This document shows positions 25,479-34,680 of a DNA stretch of 64,000 nt, piece by piece. The stretch is from Geodermatophilus obscurus (GTDB lineage: Bacteria > Actinomycetota > Actinomycetes > Mycobacteriales > Geodermatophilaceae), in NCBI RefSeq assembly GCF_900115395.1, contig NZ_FOWE01000002.1, positions 372,001 through 436,000 on the forward strand, written 5' to 3'. Every line of letters begins with the position of its first letter. Position 1 is the stretch's first letter. Position numbers and translations under genes: made by a program. The notes beneath the pieces are model-generated. The model was not told the origin of the DNA. It saw nothing but the letters and a program-made list of their open reading frames with translations, and did not search any database.

Positions 25479-25506
25479 TTGCGGCCGGGTGGGCGCTCAC
25501 TATGGT
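25479..25506 (+). promoter_or_regulatory. Promoter of the DASS transporter gene
   Basis: TTGCGG and TATGGT stand 16 nt apart, an acceptable sigma-A-type pair. The expected transcript start leaves a leader of about 25 nt before the ATG at 25537, which has a GGGGAG ribosome site. Confidence 0.5.
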
Positions 25507-25536
25507 GTGCGTCACATCCGCGCCCGGGGAGTCGCC

Positions 25537-27150
25537 ATGACCCTGATCGACCGTCCGGGACAGCCCGGGCCGCGCACCGACGTCGACGCCGCCTTCCGAG
25601 GCTCGGCCACCTACCGCAGCCTCGGCGAGCAGACGCTCAGCCCCGCCGAGGAGCGGTTCGAGAAGGGGCGCCGCACCGTCGGGCTCTTCCTCGCCCCGCT
25701 GGTGACGATCGTCTTCGCGCTGCTGCCGCTGGACATGGAGAACCAGCAGCAGCTGCTGGCCGCCATCCTGCTCGGCGTCATCGTCCTGTGGATCACCGAG
25801 CCGGTGCCCATCCCGATCGGCGGCCTCATCGGCGTCGGGGCCATCGTCGTCCTCGGCGTGGTGCCCGCCGACGAGGCCGTGGGCCCCTTCGGGTCGACGA
25901 CGGTGTTCACCTTCATCGGCGCCTTCATCCTGGCCGCGGCGATGCTCAAGCACGGCGTCGCCCGGCGGTTCGCGATGGCGATCCTGTCGCTGCGCTGGGT
26001 CGGTGCCTCGACCGCGCGGGTGGTCATCGCCTTCGGGGTGATCACCGCGCTGCTGTCGGCGTTCGTGTCCAACACCGCCACGGTGGCGATGCTGCTGCCC
26101 ACGGCGCTGGGCATCCTCACGGTCATCGCGAAGCTGCTGCAGGACAAGGAACTGGTCAGGCCGGACTTCGACCCGCTGCGGCTGCGGATCGGCGTCGCGC
26201 TGATGCTGATGCTGGCCTACGGCGCGAGCGTCGGCGGGCTGATCACGCCCGTCGGGACCCCGCCGAACCTGATCGGCCGCGGGCTGATCGAGGAGGCGAC
26301 GGGGGAGCGGATCGGGTTCCTGCAGTGGATGCTCATGGCGCTGCCGATCTGCGCGCTCATGTTCGTGGCGCTGTCCGCCGTCCTGCTGCTGCTCAACAAG
26401 CCGGAGATCAAGCGGATCGAGGGCGTGCACGAGTACGTCGAGGCCGAGCGTGCCCGGCTCGGCCCGGTGACGCGGGCGGAGAAGAACACGCTGGTCGCCT
26501 TCGGGGTCACGGTGTCGCTGTGGATCTTCCCCGGCATCATCGCGCTGACCGCCGGCACCGACTCCTCGCTCTACGAGACGATCAGCGGCCGGATCAACGA
26601 GGGCATCGTCGCCGTCCTCGGGGCGTCCCTGCTGTTCCTGCTGCCCACCGACTGGAAGCGCCGGGAGTTCACCCTCAACTGGTCCGACGCCGCGACGATC
26701 GACTGGGGCACGGTCCTGCTCTTCGGCACCGGGATCATCTTCGGCTCGCTGCTGGCCGACACCGGCCTGGCGGAGACCATCGGCAACGCCTCGGCCGACA
26801 CCCTCGGGCTGGGCAGCACGATCGCGATCACGGTCTTCGCGGTGATCCTGGCGATCATCATCTCGGAGACCACGAGCAACACCGCGTCGGCGGCCGTCGT
26901 GGTGCCGATCATCATCCCGGTGGCGGTGGCCGCGGACATCAACCCGTTCGTGCCGGCGCTGGCGGCGACCTTCGCGGCGTCCTTCGGGTTCATGCTGCCG
27001 GTGTCGACGCCGCAGAACGCCATCGTCTACGGGTCCGGCGTCGTGCCGATCACCAAGATGATCCGCTCGGGCATCTCCTTCGACGTCCTGGGCGCCCTGC
27101 TCATCGTGGTCCTGCTGCCGGCGATGGTGGGTCTCGTCCTCGACGTCTGA
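25537..27150 (+). CDS. DASS/SLC13 family dicarboxylate:sodium symporter
   Basis: An inner-membrane importer for di- or tricarboxylates such as succinate or malate, 537 residues with about 11-12 helices. Both substrate/sodium motifs of the SLC13 family are present: VSNTATVAMLLPTALG in the first half and SETTSNTASAAVVVPI in the second. GTPPNLIGRG and LPVSTPQNAIVYGSG are the matching re-entrant loops. The soluble N-terminus of about 45 residues is charged. The gene stands alone with its own promoter. The exact substrate is not predictable. Confidence 0.92.
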   Translation: MTLIDRPGQPGPRTDVDAAFRGSATYRSLGEQTLSPAEERFEKGRRTVGLFLAPLVTIVFALLPLDMENQQQLLAAILLGVIVLWITEPVPIPIGGLIGVGAIVVLGVVPADEAVGPFGSTTVFTFIGAFILAAAMLKHGVARRFAMAILSLRWVGASTARVVIAFGVITALLSAFVSNTATVAMLLPTALGILTVIAKLLQDKELVRPDFDPLRLRIGVALMLMLAYGASVGGLITPVGTPPNLIGRGLIEEATGERIGFLQWMLMALPICALMFVALSAVLLLLNKPEIKRIEGVHEYVEAERARLGPVTRAEKNTLVAFGVTVSLWIFPGIIALTAGTDSSLYETISGRINEGIVAVLGASLLFLLPTDWKRREFTLNWSDAATIDWGTVLLFGTGIIFGSLLADTGLAETIGNASADTLGLGSTIAITVFAVILAIIISETTSNTASAAVVVPIIIPVAVAADINPFVPALAATFAASFGFMLPVSTPQNAIVYGSGVVPITKMIRSGISFDVLGALLIVVLLPAMVGLVLDV

Positions 27151-27398
27151 TGCGGGGGTGAACGGAGAGGGAAGTCATCCCCTCCGGCGGGGTCGGCGAC
27201 GCGTCGCCGTGTCACGATGGACGACGGCCATCGCAGGGGCGGCCACCGCCGGTGGGAGGGAGCAGGCGCATGCGCAGCGAACCCCCCAGTCCCAGTCCCG
27301 AGGTCCTCCCCGGCTGCTGACCGGCCGCCACGCGCGCCGGGTGCCGGTGGAGGACCACTGCTGAGTCCCCCGTCACCCAGCGTCCCCGGGAGCCCCTC

Positions 27399-28541
27399 AT
27401 GGCCGACCGCCGCCTCGCGCCCCTCACCGCCCTGTCCACCCTCGGCCGCCGGCCGCGTCCGCCGGTGCTGCGTCCCGCGCCGCCCGTGGCACCGCCCCCC
27501 GCGCAGACACCGCGGCCGCCGCGGCTGATCGACAACGCCGTCTACGCCGGCGGACGGCGCATCGCGACCCCGCCGTCGGCCGGCGAGAGCCACGACTGGC
27601 TGACCGAGGGCTTCGACGACCGCATGGTGTGGCTGGGCCTCTACCGGCCCGAGCCCGCCGAGCTGGGGGAGATCGCCGAGCAGTACGAGCTGCCCGACCT
27701 CGCCGTCGAGGACGCCATCCAGGCCCACCAGCGGCCGAAGTTCGAGCGCTACGGCGACACGCTGTTCGTCGTCCTCAAGGCCGCGCGCTACCTCGACGCG
27801 GCCGAGGAGGTCGAGTTCGGGGAGCTGCACCTGTTCCTCGGCCGGCAGTTCGCCATCACCGTGCGGCACGCCGAGTCACCCGACCTCGCCCGGGTGCGGC
27901 GGCGGCTCGAGAGCGAGCCCGCGCTGCTGGCCAAGGGGAGCGAGGCGGTGCTGTACGCGATCCTCGACGCCGTCGTCGACGGGTACTCGCCGGTGGTCGC
28001 GGGCCTGGCCAACGACATCGACGAGATCGAGACCGAGGTCTTCCGCGGGGACCCCGGCGTCTCCCGGCGCATCTACGAGCTGTCGCAGGAGGTGCTGGAG
28101 TTCCAGCGGGCCGCGCAGCCGCTGACCGGCATCCTCGCCGCCATCACCGCCGGGTTCGACAAGTACGGCGTCGACGAGGAGCTGCGCAGCTACCTGCGCG
28201 ACGTCGCCGACCACGTCACGCAGGTCATCGAGCGCATCGAGGCGTTCCGGCTGCAGCTGCGCGACATCCTCACCGTCAACGCGACGCTGGTCGCGCAGCG
28301 GCAGAACGACGAGATCCGCGAGCTCACCGAGGCCTCGATCGCGCAGGGCGAGGAGGTCAAGAAGATCTCCGCGTGGGCGGCCATCCTCTTCGCGCCGACC
28401 CTCGTGGGCACGGTGTACGGGATGAACTTCGAGCACATGCCGGAGCTGGACTGGCGGTTCGGCTACCCCATGGCCGTGGTGCTCATGTTCGGCGTCAGCC
28501 TCGTGCTCTACGCCATCTTCAAGCGCCGCGACTGGATCTAG
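27399..28541 (+). CDS. corA: CorA-family magnesium/cobalt transporter
   Basis: A pentameric divalent-metal channel, 380 residues. The N-terminal about 50 residues are proline-rich and extra to the core. The cytoplasmic domain follows and ends in a long helix. Two C-terminal membrane helices surround the signature YGMNFEHMPEL, the selectivity loop between them. The very C-terminus is basic (FKRRDWI), as usual. TAG stop followed at once by the hairpin element at 28545. The 248 bp upstream shows no M-box riboswitch that I could recognise. Confidence 0.93.
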   Translation: MADRRLAPLTALSTLGRRPRPPVLRPAPPVAPPPAQTPRPPRLIDNAVYAGGRRIATPPSAGESHDWLTEGFDDRMVWLGLYRPEPAELGEIAEQYELPDLAVEDAIQAHQRPKFERYGDTLFVVLKAARYLDAAEEVEFGELHLFLGRQFAITVRHAESPDLARVRRRLESEPALLAKGSEAVLYAILDAVVDGYSPVVAGLANDIDEIETEVFRGDPGVSRRIYELSQEVLEFQRAAQPLTGILAAITAGFDKYGVDEELRSYLRDVADHVTQVIERIEAFRLQLRDILTVNATLVAQRQNDEIRELTEASIAQGEEVKKISAWAAILFAPTLVGTVYGMNFEHMPELDWRFGYPMAVVLMFGVSLVLYAIFKRRDWI

Positions 28542-28544
28542 ACG

Positions 28545-28602
28545 AAGGACCCCCTCGCCCCCCACCGCTCGCGAGCTCGCGCCGGGACCCTGCGAGGGGG
28601 CC
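28545..28602 (+). terminator. Hairpin element, copy A (after corA)
   Basis: A 58-nt element just after the corA stop. The outer stem is CCCCCTCGC (28550-28558) with GCGAGGGGG (28592-28600), extended by GG/CC around a bulged A. The 33-nt interior contains CCCCCCACCGCTCGC and a small palindrome. The same element with compensating stem changes is at 55459-55514. There is no T-run; it probably acts as a terminator or RNA 3' end. Confidence 0.7.
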
Positions 28603-28650
28603 GGACGAGCGCGCCGGGGCGCCGGGGAACAACCGGCTGGCCTGGCCGGT

Positions 28651-28656
28651 TACGAT
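28651..28656 (+). promoter_or_regulatory. -10 box of ssrA
   Basis: TACGAT lies 17 nt before the mature tmRNA 5' end, so transcription would start a few bases upstream and leave a short leader for RNase P to remove. No clear -35. Confidence 0.45.
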
Positions 28657-28673
28657 GGGTGCACAACTGCACA

Positions 28674-29044
28674 GGGGGTGAATGGTCTCGACTGCGGTCG
28701 GGTGACCAGGGGAAGCGAGCCGAGGAAGCCGACGATGAGCTCGTTAACCATCCGTCGGAAACCACACAAGCGCCGACTCCAGTCAGCGCGAGTTCGCCCT
28801 CGCTGCCTAAGTAGCGAGGCGACTCTGTCAGCCCGGGTTCGTCATCGGCCCGGATCCTGGCATCAGCTAGATGACTCACCGTGAGCGCCGGTCGCGGGCA
28901 CTCACGGGACACCAAACAGCGACTGGGCCCGCCATCCCGACGTGTTCGTGCGATCGGGAGGGCCGAGCAGAGGCAGAGCGGACTGCGCTCGGAGAAGCCC
29001 TGGTGATGCGTCGCAGGACGCGGGTTCGATTCCCGCCACCTCCA
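28674..29044 (+). ncRNA. ssrA: tmRNA (transfer-messenger RNA)
   Basis: The rescue RNA of trans-translation, about 371 nt. The 5' end GGGGGUG pairs with CACCUCC at 29037-29043 to form the alanine-type acceptor stem, with A29044 as discriminator. The T-arm reads GCGGGTTCGATTCCCGC (29020-29036). The message part (28772-28810) encodes the degradation tag ADSSQREFALAA followed by TAA, close to the mycobacterial ADSHQRDYALAA. The bases after the discriminator are CCC, not CCA, so the terminal CCA appears not to be encoded. A strong terminator follows. SmpB is encoded at 20838. Confidence 0.97.
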
Positions 29045-29074
29045 CCCCAACCCCGAGGTCTTCGCAGATCTCAC

Positions 29075-29108
29075 GAACCGCCCCTGACCTCCAGGTCCGG
29101 GGCGGTTC
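29075..29108 (+). terminator. ssrA terminator
   Basis: GAACCGCCCC (29075-29084) pairs with GGGGCGGTTC (29099-29108); the loop contains a smaller GACCT/AGGTC pair. It is followed by a moderately T-rich stretch and lies 30 nt after the tmRNA 3' end. Confidence 0.75.
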
Positions 29109-29240
29109 GTCGTCTCGTGCGGTCCCAGGCGGCCTCTCCGACGGCCGAGCCGCCCGAGTCCTGCCATCCTCGTCACCTGCGCGACGTCGACCGGTGCCCA
29201 GGAACTCGCAGGGTCGGCGGCTGACGACACAGGAGGTCGC

Positions 29241-30875
29241 ATGAGCACGACGGCAGGGCGGGCTGCGGGTCAGCCTGACGAGGAGAGCCGCCGCGGCGCG
29301 TTCAGCTCGCGGCGTGTCTTCATCCTGGCGGCGATCGGGTCGGCGGTCGGGCTGGGCAACATCTGGCGGTTCCCGTACGTCGCCTACGAGAACGGCGGCG
29401 GTGCCTTTGTGGTGCCCTACCTGGTCGCCCTGCTGACCGCCGGCATCCCGTTCCTGTTGCTGGACTACGCGATCGGCCACCGATACCGCGGTTCCGCGCC
29501 GCTCTCCTTCGCCCGGCTGCGCCGTGGCACCGAGGGGCTCGGCTGGTGGCAGGTGGCCATCTGCTTCGTGATCGCCGTCTACTACGCGGCGGTCATCGCC
29601 TGGGCGCTGCGTTACACCTTCTTCTCGCTCGACGAGGCGTGGGGTGCCGACCCCGAGGGCTTCTTCTTCGGCGAGTTTCTCCAAGCCGGGGACGTGGAGG
29701 TCACCGCCGACGTGGTGCCCGGGGTGCTCGCGCCCCTCGCCCTGGTGTGGGTGGCCGTCCTCGCGATCATGGTCCTCGGCGTCCAGCGCGGGATCGGGGT
29801 GACCTCGGTGGTCTTCATCCCGGTGCTGGTACTCGCCTTCCTCGTCCTCGTGGTGCAGGCGCTGCTGCTGCCGGGCGCCGGGGCCGGCCTCGACGCGCTC
29901 TTCACGCCGGACTGGTCGGCACTGACCTCGGCATCGGTCTGGGCCGCCGCGTTCGGCCAGATCTTCTTCTCGCTCTCGGTCGGCTTCGGCATCATGATCA
30001 CGTACGCCTCCTACGTCCGCCGCCGCGAGGACATGATCGGTTCCGGTCTGGTCGTCGGCTTCTCGAACTCGGGCTTCGAGCTGCTCGCCGGCATCGGCGT
30101 GTTCGCCGCCCTGGGCTTCATGGCCCAGGCCGGCGGGGTCCCGGTCGGCGAGGTCGCCAGTGGCGGGATCGGCCTGGCCTTCATCGCCTTCCCGACGATC
30201 ATCAGCGAGGCGCCGGCCGGTGCCCTGATCGGTGTCCTGTTCTTCGGGTCGCTGGTCATCGCCGGTCTCACGTCGCTGGTCAGCGTGATCGAGGTCGTGA
30301 TCTCCGCGGTCCGCGACAAGTTCGACACCAGCCGCCTCACCGCGACCCTCGTGGTCGTCGTCCCCCTCTCGGTGCTGAGCCTGGTGATGTTCAGTACGAC
30401 GAGCGGGATCTACGTGCTCGACGTCGTCGACCACTTCGTCAACCAGTACGGCATCCTCGTGGTGGCGCTGGTCAGCATGCTGGTCGTCGCCTGGGCGCTG
30501 CGGGCCCTGCCCGGCCTCGGTGATCACCTCAACGTCCACGGCCGTCCCCGGGTCGGCGCCGGCTGGCGGACGCTGACGAGCGTCGTCGCGCCGGTGGGCC
30601 TGGCCGTGGTGCTCGTGCTGGCGCTGCGCGACGACCTCACCGCGCCCTACGAGGACTACCCCACCTGGCTCCTGCTGGTCTTCGGCTGGCTGCTGGTGGT
30701 GGCGCTGCCACTGGCCGGCTTCCTGCTCGCCCGGCTGCCGTGGCGCGCCGGGACCCACCTGGACGGGCCGCCACCCGGCTCCGACCCGGCGGCGCCGCTG
30801 CACGCGACCCCCACGGCGGACCCGGTCCCCGGGAACCGCCCGGTGACCGGGCACGACGAGGGAGGACTCCGATGA
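29241..30875 (+). CDS. Neurotransmitter:sodium-symporter family transporter (MetP-like)
   Basis: A sodium-coupled amino-acid importer of the SNF/NSS family, 544 residues, about 12 membrane helices. The N-terminal motif FILAAIGSAVGLGNIWRFPYVAYENGGGAF is the family signature forming the sodium and substrate sites in helix 1. The C-terminal tail is long and soluble. The next gene is a tiny MetS-like subunit, so the pair resembles MetPS, the methionine/alanine importer of Corynebacterium. GGAGG precedes the ATG by 6 nt. Located directly after ssrA, but no integrase or repeated tmRNA end marks it as an island. Confidence 0.9.
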   Translation: MSTTAGRAAGQPDEESRRGAFSSRRVFILAAIGSAVGLGNIWRFPYVAYENGGGAFVVPYLVALLTAGIPFLLLDYAIGHRYRGSAPLSFARLRRGTEGLGWWQVAICFVIAVYYAAVIAWALRYTFFSLDEAWGADPEGFFFGEFLQAGDVEVTADVVPGVLAPLALVWVAVLAIMVLGVQRGIGVTSVVFIPVLVLAFLVLVVQALLLPGAGAGLDALFTPDWSALTSASVWAAAFGQIFFSLSVGFGIMITYASYVRRREDMIGSGLVVGFSNSGFELLAGIGVFAALGFMAQAGGVPVGEVASGGIGLAFIAFPTIISEAPAGALIGVLFFGSLVIAGLTSLVSVIEVVISAVRDKFDTSRLTATLVVVVPLSVLSLVMFSTTSGIYVLDVVDHFVNQYGILVVALVSMLVVAWALRALPGLGDHLNVHGRPRVGAGWRTLTSVVAPVGLAVVLVLALRDDLTAPYEDYPTWLLLVFGWLLVVALPLAGFLLARLPWRAGTHLDGPPPGSDPAAPLHATPTADPVPGNRPVTGHDEGGLR

Positions 30876-31006
30876 GCACGGCCGCGATCGTGATGATGGT
30901 GGTGGCGATGCTCGTGATCTGGGGCGGCCTCGCCCTGGCCATCGCCAGCCTGGTCCGCCACGGCGCCGTCGAGGACCGCGCCGAGAGTCCGCGCCGGGAC
31001 GGCTGA
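30872..31006 (+). CDS. Small subunit of methionine/alanine importer (MetS-like)
   Basis: A 44-residue single-helix protein opening MSTAAIVMMVVAMLVIWGG, then a short basic tail ending SPRRDG. This is the pattern of MetS, the small subunit needed by the MetP sodium symporter. ATG overlaps the transporter stop by 4 nt, and GGGAGGA lies about 7 nt upstream. Identity rests on sequence pattern and position. Confidence 0.82.
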   Translation: MSTAAIVMMVVAMLVIWGGLALAIASLVRHGAVEDRAESPRRDG

Positions 31007-31061
31007 CCTCGGGAGCGCACGCCCTCCGTACGTCCGGGAAGGGTCACCGACCGGGGCTCTC

Positions 31062-31077
31062 GCGTGTCCGGACACGC
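31062..31077. repeat. 16-bp palindrome after the MetS-like gene
   Basis: GCGTGTCC and GGACACGC form a perfect palindrome between the importer pair and the ABC operon. It could be an operator for the operon downstream or part of an RNA 3' end. Confidence 0.4.
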
Positions 31078-31116
31078 CACCCGGACGGGCACTCCCGCGA
31101 TCCCCGTTCGGGGCGC

Positions 31117-31122
31117 TAGGTT
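31117..31122 (+). promoter_or_regulatory. -10 box of the ABC exporter operon (leaderless)
   Basis: TAGGTT ends 7 nt before the permease ATG at 31130. Confidence 0.45.
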
Positions 31123-31129
31123 CCGGCCG

Positions 31130-33802
31130 ATGACGACGGGCAGCGGTGCCCGCCCGATCCTGCGACGGCTGCGGATCGGGCTCTTCCCCGTGGTGGGGCA
31201 GGCGGTGGGGCTGGCCGTGCTCGTCGCGGTCCTGGCCGCCTCGCTCGTCTCGGTGCCGCTGATGACCGGGTCCGCCGAGGAGGGCGCCTGGGTGCGCGAG
31301 CGGGCCCGCTACGCGGAGTCCGCGATCAGCGCCACCTTCCGCTCCTCCTCGCTGCCCGGGGGCGGCGAGCAGACCCCGGGGCGGGTCCTGGACGCCGCCG
31401 ACCTCGACGACGCCGTCGTCGAGGCGGCGACCGCGCTCGGGTTGCCCCGGCCGGTGTCCTTCGTCCGCCTGCGCGACCCGCTGTTCACCGCCACGCCCTC
31501 GGGCCCGGCGCGGATCGTGCTCGCCTCCCGCACCGGCGCGGAGGAGAACCTGGACGTCGTGGCCGGGGACGTCGGCGTCCTCGCCAACAGCCGCCTGGTC
31601 GACCTGCTCGGCGTCGCCCCCGGGACCACCGTCGTCGGAGACGCCGACTCGGGCGTGTCGGCCGAGCTGGCGGTCACCGGCGTCTACGCCGACCCGGACG
31701 TGCCCCTCGCCCCGTACTGGGGCGGCCTGGAGAACCTCTTCATCCCGCCACCGGACCCGGGCACCGACGACCCGGAGTACCCGACCGTCGCCGTCTTCAC
31801 CTCCCGCGACCAGGTGCTCGCCACGGCCGACGCGGTCGGCGAGGACGTCGAGCTCGAGTGGTACCTCCCGCTGCCCCCGGGGATCGACGTCGACGAGGCG
31901 CGCCGCACCGCCGACCGGCTCGACCGGCTGCTCGTCGACCTGGGCGCACCCCGCACGGAGGCGGTGCGGGTGACCGGGCTGTCCGGGTTCGACCGGCCCC
32001 TGCCGCAGGGCGAGCTGCGCGACGCGCTCGAGCGGGTGGACGAGACGGTCGCCCTCCTCGAGCCCCCGGTCCGGGCGGTGGGCATCGGCGCCGGCGCGGC
32101 CGGGCTGGTCCTGGTGGGCGCCTGGGCCGGCCAGCGCGCCCGGCGACGGGAGGACGAGCTGCGCTCGCTGCTCGCGCGCGGGCACCCGCCGCACCGGGCG
32201 GCCGGGCAGGCGCTGCTCGAGGCCGTCCTGCCGACGGCCGCCGGGATCGCCGCCGGCGGGGTGGTCGGGTGGCTGCTGGTCCGTGCGCTGGGGCCCTCGC
32301 CCGAGCTGTCGGCCACCGCGGTCCCGGCCGCCGTCGCGGTCCTCGCCGCGGCCGGGGTCGCCGCGCTGCTGACGGTCGCCGCCGTCACCGCCGTCCTGGT
32401 GGTCCGGCTGGACTCGCCGGGGCGCCGGTCGGGTGTGCTGCCCGGCCGGATCCCCTGGCTGGCGGTGACGGCGGCCGTCACGGTGGTCACCGCGGTCCCC
32501 GTCGTCACCGGGGAGGCTGACGGGGGAGGCATCGACCTGCTGCAGCTGGTCCTCCCGCTGCTGGCCACGGCCGTCGTCGCCGGTGTGGTCACCGCCGCGC
32601 TGCCCCGGGTCGGGAGCCGGGTCGCCGCGCGACTGCACCGCCTCGCACCCGCGCCGTCCCTGGCGCTGTCCCGGGTGTTCACCGGCCGGGCCGCGGCCCG
32701 CCTCGTCGTCATGACGACGGCGCTGGCGTTGGGCCTGATCGTGTACTCGGGAGCACTGGCCGACTCCGTCGACCGCACCATCGCGGCCAAGCGGGCGGTG
32801 TCGACCGGGGGTGACGTCGTCGTCCCGGTCCTGCGGCGCATCGCGGAGGCCGGTCCGCCACCGTCCGGGACGACGATCGTCGGCAGGGGCGGACGCGCCA
32901 CGCTGACCACCGAGGACCTGCCCGCCGACGTGCTCGCCGTCCGCCCGGCGGAGGTCCTGGAGATCGCCCGGTGGGACCCCGCCCTCGCCGACCGTCCGTT
33001 CGGCGACGTCATGGCCGCGCTGGGCGACCACCGCGGCGACGGCGTGCCGGTGGTGGTCGCCGGTGGCGTGCCGTACGAGCTCGGCACCGAGCTGACGCTG
33101 GAGTTCGGCCTGGTCTACTCGATGCAGGTCGAGGTCGTCGCCCAGGTGGACGCCTTCCCCGGTCAGCCCGACCGGACGCCGATGGTCGTCGCCGACTGGG
33201 ACGGCTTCGGCGCGGCCCTGTCGGGGTCCGGCCGCGACCCCGACCTCGTGCTCGACCGCGAGGTGTGGGCCCGGGGGGAGGCCGGTCCGCTGCTCGAGCA
33301 GCTGACGGCCGCCGGGTACGCCTACGACCCCGACCAGGTGCGCACGGGCGAGGACTTCGCTGCGCGCCCCGAACTCAGCGCCCAGTCGTGGTCCTTCGGC
33401 TACCTCCGGGCGATCGCGCTGGCCGCCGGGCTGCTCGGGCTGACCGGCATCGCCATGCACGCGCTCGCCCAGCAGCGCCGGCGCACGGTCGCCGCCCTCC
33501 TCCTGAGCAGGATGGGGATGGGACGGCGGTCGCTGGACGCGGCCACGGCGCTGGAGACCGGGCTGCTCACGGGCCTCGGTGCGCTGGTCGCCGTCGGGGT
33601 GGCCGTGCCGGCGTCGGCCCTGCTGCTCCCGCTGCTCGACCCGCTGCCCGCGCTGCTGCCGACGCCGCTGTTCACCGTGCCGTGGAGCAGCGTCGCGGCC
33701 GTCCTCGCCGGGGTCCTGCTGGTGACCGCCGCTACCGCCGTCCTCGTCGGCCGCTCGGCCCGTGCCGACGACCCCGGCACGGTCATGCGGGGGGCCCCGT
33801 GA
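31130..33802 (+). CDS. FtsX-like ABC transporter permease
   Basis: An 890-residue membrane protein with the arrangement of FtsX-like/MacB-type permeases. The first helix is at about 20-42, then a large extracytoplasmic domain (about 45-300), a block of helices (about 315-480), a second extracytoplasmic domain, and closing helices at about 760-880. It lacks an own ATPase; two ABC ATPases follow with 4-nt GTGA overlaps. Such systems move lipids, peptides or lipoproteins outward, or act as signal transducers, rather than importing. The ATG at 31130 is preferred to a GTG at 31064 because of the TAGGTT box 7 nt upstream. The substrate is unknown. Confidence 0.82.
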   Translation: MTTGSGARPILRRLRIGLFPVVGQAVGLAVLVAVLAASLVSVPLMTGSAEEGAWVRERARYAESAISATFRSSSLPGGGEQTPGRVLDAADLDDAVVEAATALGLPRPVSFVRLRDPLFTATPSGPARIVLASRTGAEENLDVVAGDVGVLANSRLVDLLGVAPGTTVVGDADSGVSAELAVTGVYADPDVPLAPYWGGLENLFIPPPDPGTDDPEYPTVAVFTSRDQVLATADAVGEDVELEWYLPLPPGIDVDEARRTADRLDRLLVDLGAPRTEAVRVTGLSGFDRPLPQGELRDALERVDETVALLEPPVRAVGIGAGAAGLVLVGAWAGQRARRREDELRSLLARGHPPHRAAGQALLEAVLPTAAGIAAGGVVGWLLVRALGPSPELSATAVPAAVAVLAAAGVAALLTVAAVTAVLVVRLDSPGRRSGVLPGRIPWLAVTAAVTVVTAVPVVTGEADGGGIDLLQLVLPLLATAVVAGVVTAALPRVGSRVAARLHRLAPAPSLALSRVFTGRAAARLVVMTTALALGLIVYSGALADSVDRTIAAKRAVSTGGDVVVPVLRRIAEAGPPPSGTTIVGRGGRATLTTEDLPADVLAVRPAEVLEIARWDPALADRPFGDVMAALGDHRGDGVPVVVAGGVPYELGTELTLEFGLVYSMQVEVVAQVDAFPGQPDRTPMVVADWDGFGAALSGSGRDPDLVLDREVWARGEAGPLLEQLTAAGYAYDPDQVRTGEDFAARPELSAQSWSFGYLRAIALAAGLLGLTGIAMHALAQQRRRTVAALLLSRMGMGRRSLDAATALETGLLTGLGALVAVGVAVPASALLLPLLDPLPALLPTPLFTVPWSSVAAVLAGVLLVTAATAVLVGRSARADDPGTVMRGAP

Positions 33803-34680
33803 CCGGCCCCGGCCACCGGTGGTCCCGCACGGTGCCGCCCGTGACCACACGTCCCGCGGCCGGGTCCCTGGCGGCCGTCTGCGACGGGCTGGTCCGCATC
33901 TACTGGTCGCCCAGCGGCGAGGTGCACGCCCTCAAGGGGGTCGACGCCGTCGTGCCCGGGGGCCGGCTCACCGCGATCACCGGCCCGTCCGGCTCCGGCA
34001 AGAGCTCGCTGCTGCGCATCCTCGCCGCCCAGGACCGGCCGACCGCCGGCCGCGCCGAGGTGGCCGGCCACCTGCTCACCGGGATGTCCGCCCGCCGGCT
34101 GCGCGCGGTGCGCCGCCGGCACATCGGCTACGTCTTCCCGCGGCCCCCGCAGAACCTGCTTCCGCACCTGACCGCCCGCGAGCACCTGGCGATGGCCGGC
34201 CGGCTGCGCGGCGTGGGACGGGCCCAGGTCACCCGGGAGACCGGCGAGCTGCTCGACCTCCTGGGCATCGCCGACCGCGCCGACCACCTCCCCGGCCAGC
34301 TCTCCGGCGGCGAGCAGCAGCGGCTGGCCTTCGCGCAGGCGGTGGTCGGCCGGCCGGCGCTGGTCGTGGCCGACGAGCCGACCAGCGAGCTCGACAGCGT
34401 CACGACCCACGACCTGCTCGGCGCGGTGCACGAGCTGACGCGCACCGGCACGACCGTCGTCATGGCCACGCACGACCCGCTCGCCGCGGCCGCGGCCCAC
34501 CAGGTCATCCACCTGCGCTCGGGCACGGTCGCCTCCGAGGAGGTGGCCGGCCGGCGCCTCGCGGTCGTCGACGGCGACGGACGCGTGCAGCTGCCCGAGG
34601 AGGCGCTCACTCGGTTCCCCTCGCGGCGTGTGCTGGTCGAACTCACCGACGACGGCGTCGTGCTGCGGAGGCCCTCGTGA
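33799..34680 (+). CDS. ABC transporter ATP-binding protein 1
   Basis: A 293-residue ATPase. Walker [11 protein letters not shown]-loop region YVFPRPPQNLLPHLTA, signature [16 protein letters not shown], Walker B ALVVADEPTSELD and ATHDPLA are all present. Compared with common LolD/MacB ATPases the Q-loop glutamine is replaced by a proline-rich segment, and about 40 extra residues follow the ATPase core. GTG start in a 4-nt overlap with the permease; an in-frame GTG at 33841 could be used. Works with the adjacent ATPase as a likely heterodimer. Confidence 0.87.
   Translation: MTGPGHRWSRTVPPVTTRPAAGSLAAVCDGLVRIYWSPSGEVHALKGVDAVVPGGRLTAITGPSGSGKSSLLRILAAQDRPTAGRAEVAGHLLTGMSARRLRAVRRRHIGYVFPRPPQNLLPHLTAREHLAMAGRLRGVGRAQVTRETGELLDLLGIADRADHLPGQLSGGEQQRLAFAQAVVGRPALVVADEPTSELDSVTTHDLLGAVHELTRTGTTVVMATHDPLAAAAAHQVIHLRSGTVASEEVAGRRLAVVDGDGRVQLPEEALTRFPSRRVLVELTDDGVVLRRPS

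Noticed and set aside
27151-27398. Mg2+ (M-box) riboswitch before corA
   Set aside because: No recognisable conserved core; only ordinary GC-rich inverted repeats.
29020-29044. Separate tRNA gene suggested by a T-arm
   Set aside because: The T-arm and acceptor belong to the tmRNA; no D-arm or anticodon arm for a tRNA lies upstream.
28674-31010. Genomic island inserted at ssrA
   Set aside because: No integrase, no second copy of the tmRNA 3' end, and the genes that follow are an ordinary amino-acid importer pair.
30656-33850. 1064-codon minus-strand open frame opposite the exporter permease
   Set aside because: Same shadow effect; composition is Gly/Arg/Asp/His/Pro-rich repeats typical of GC-rich antisense frames.
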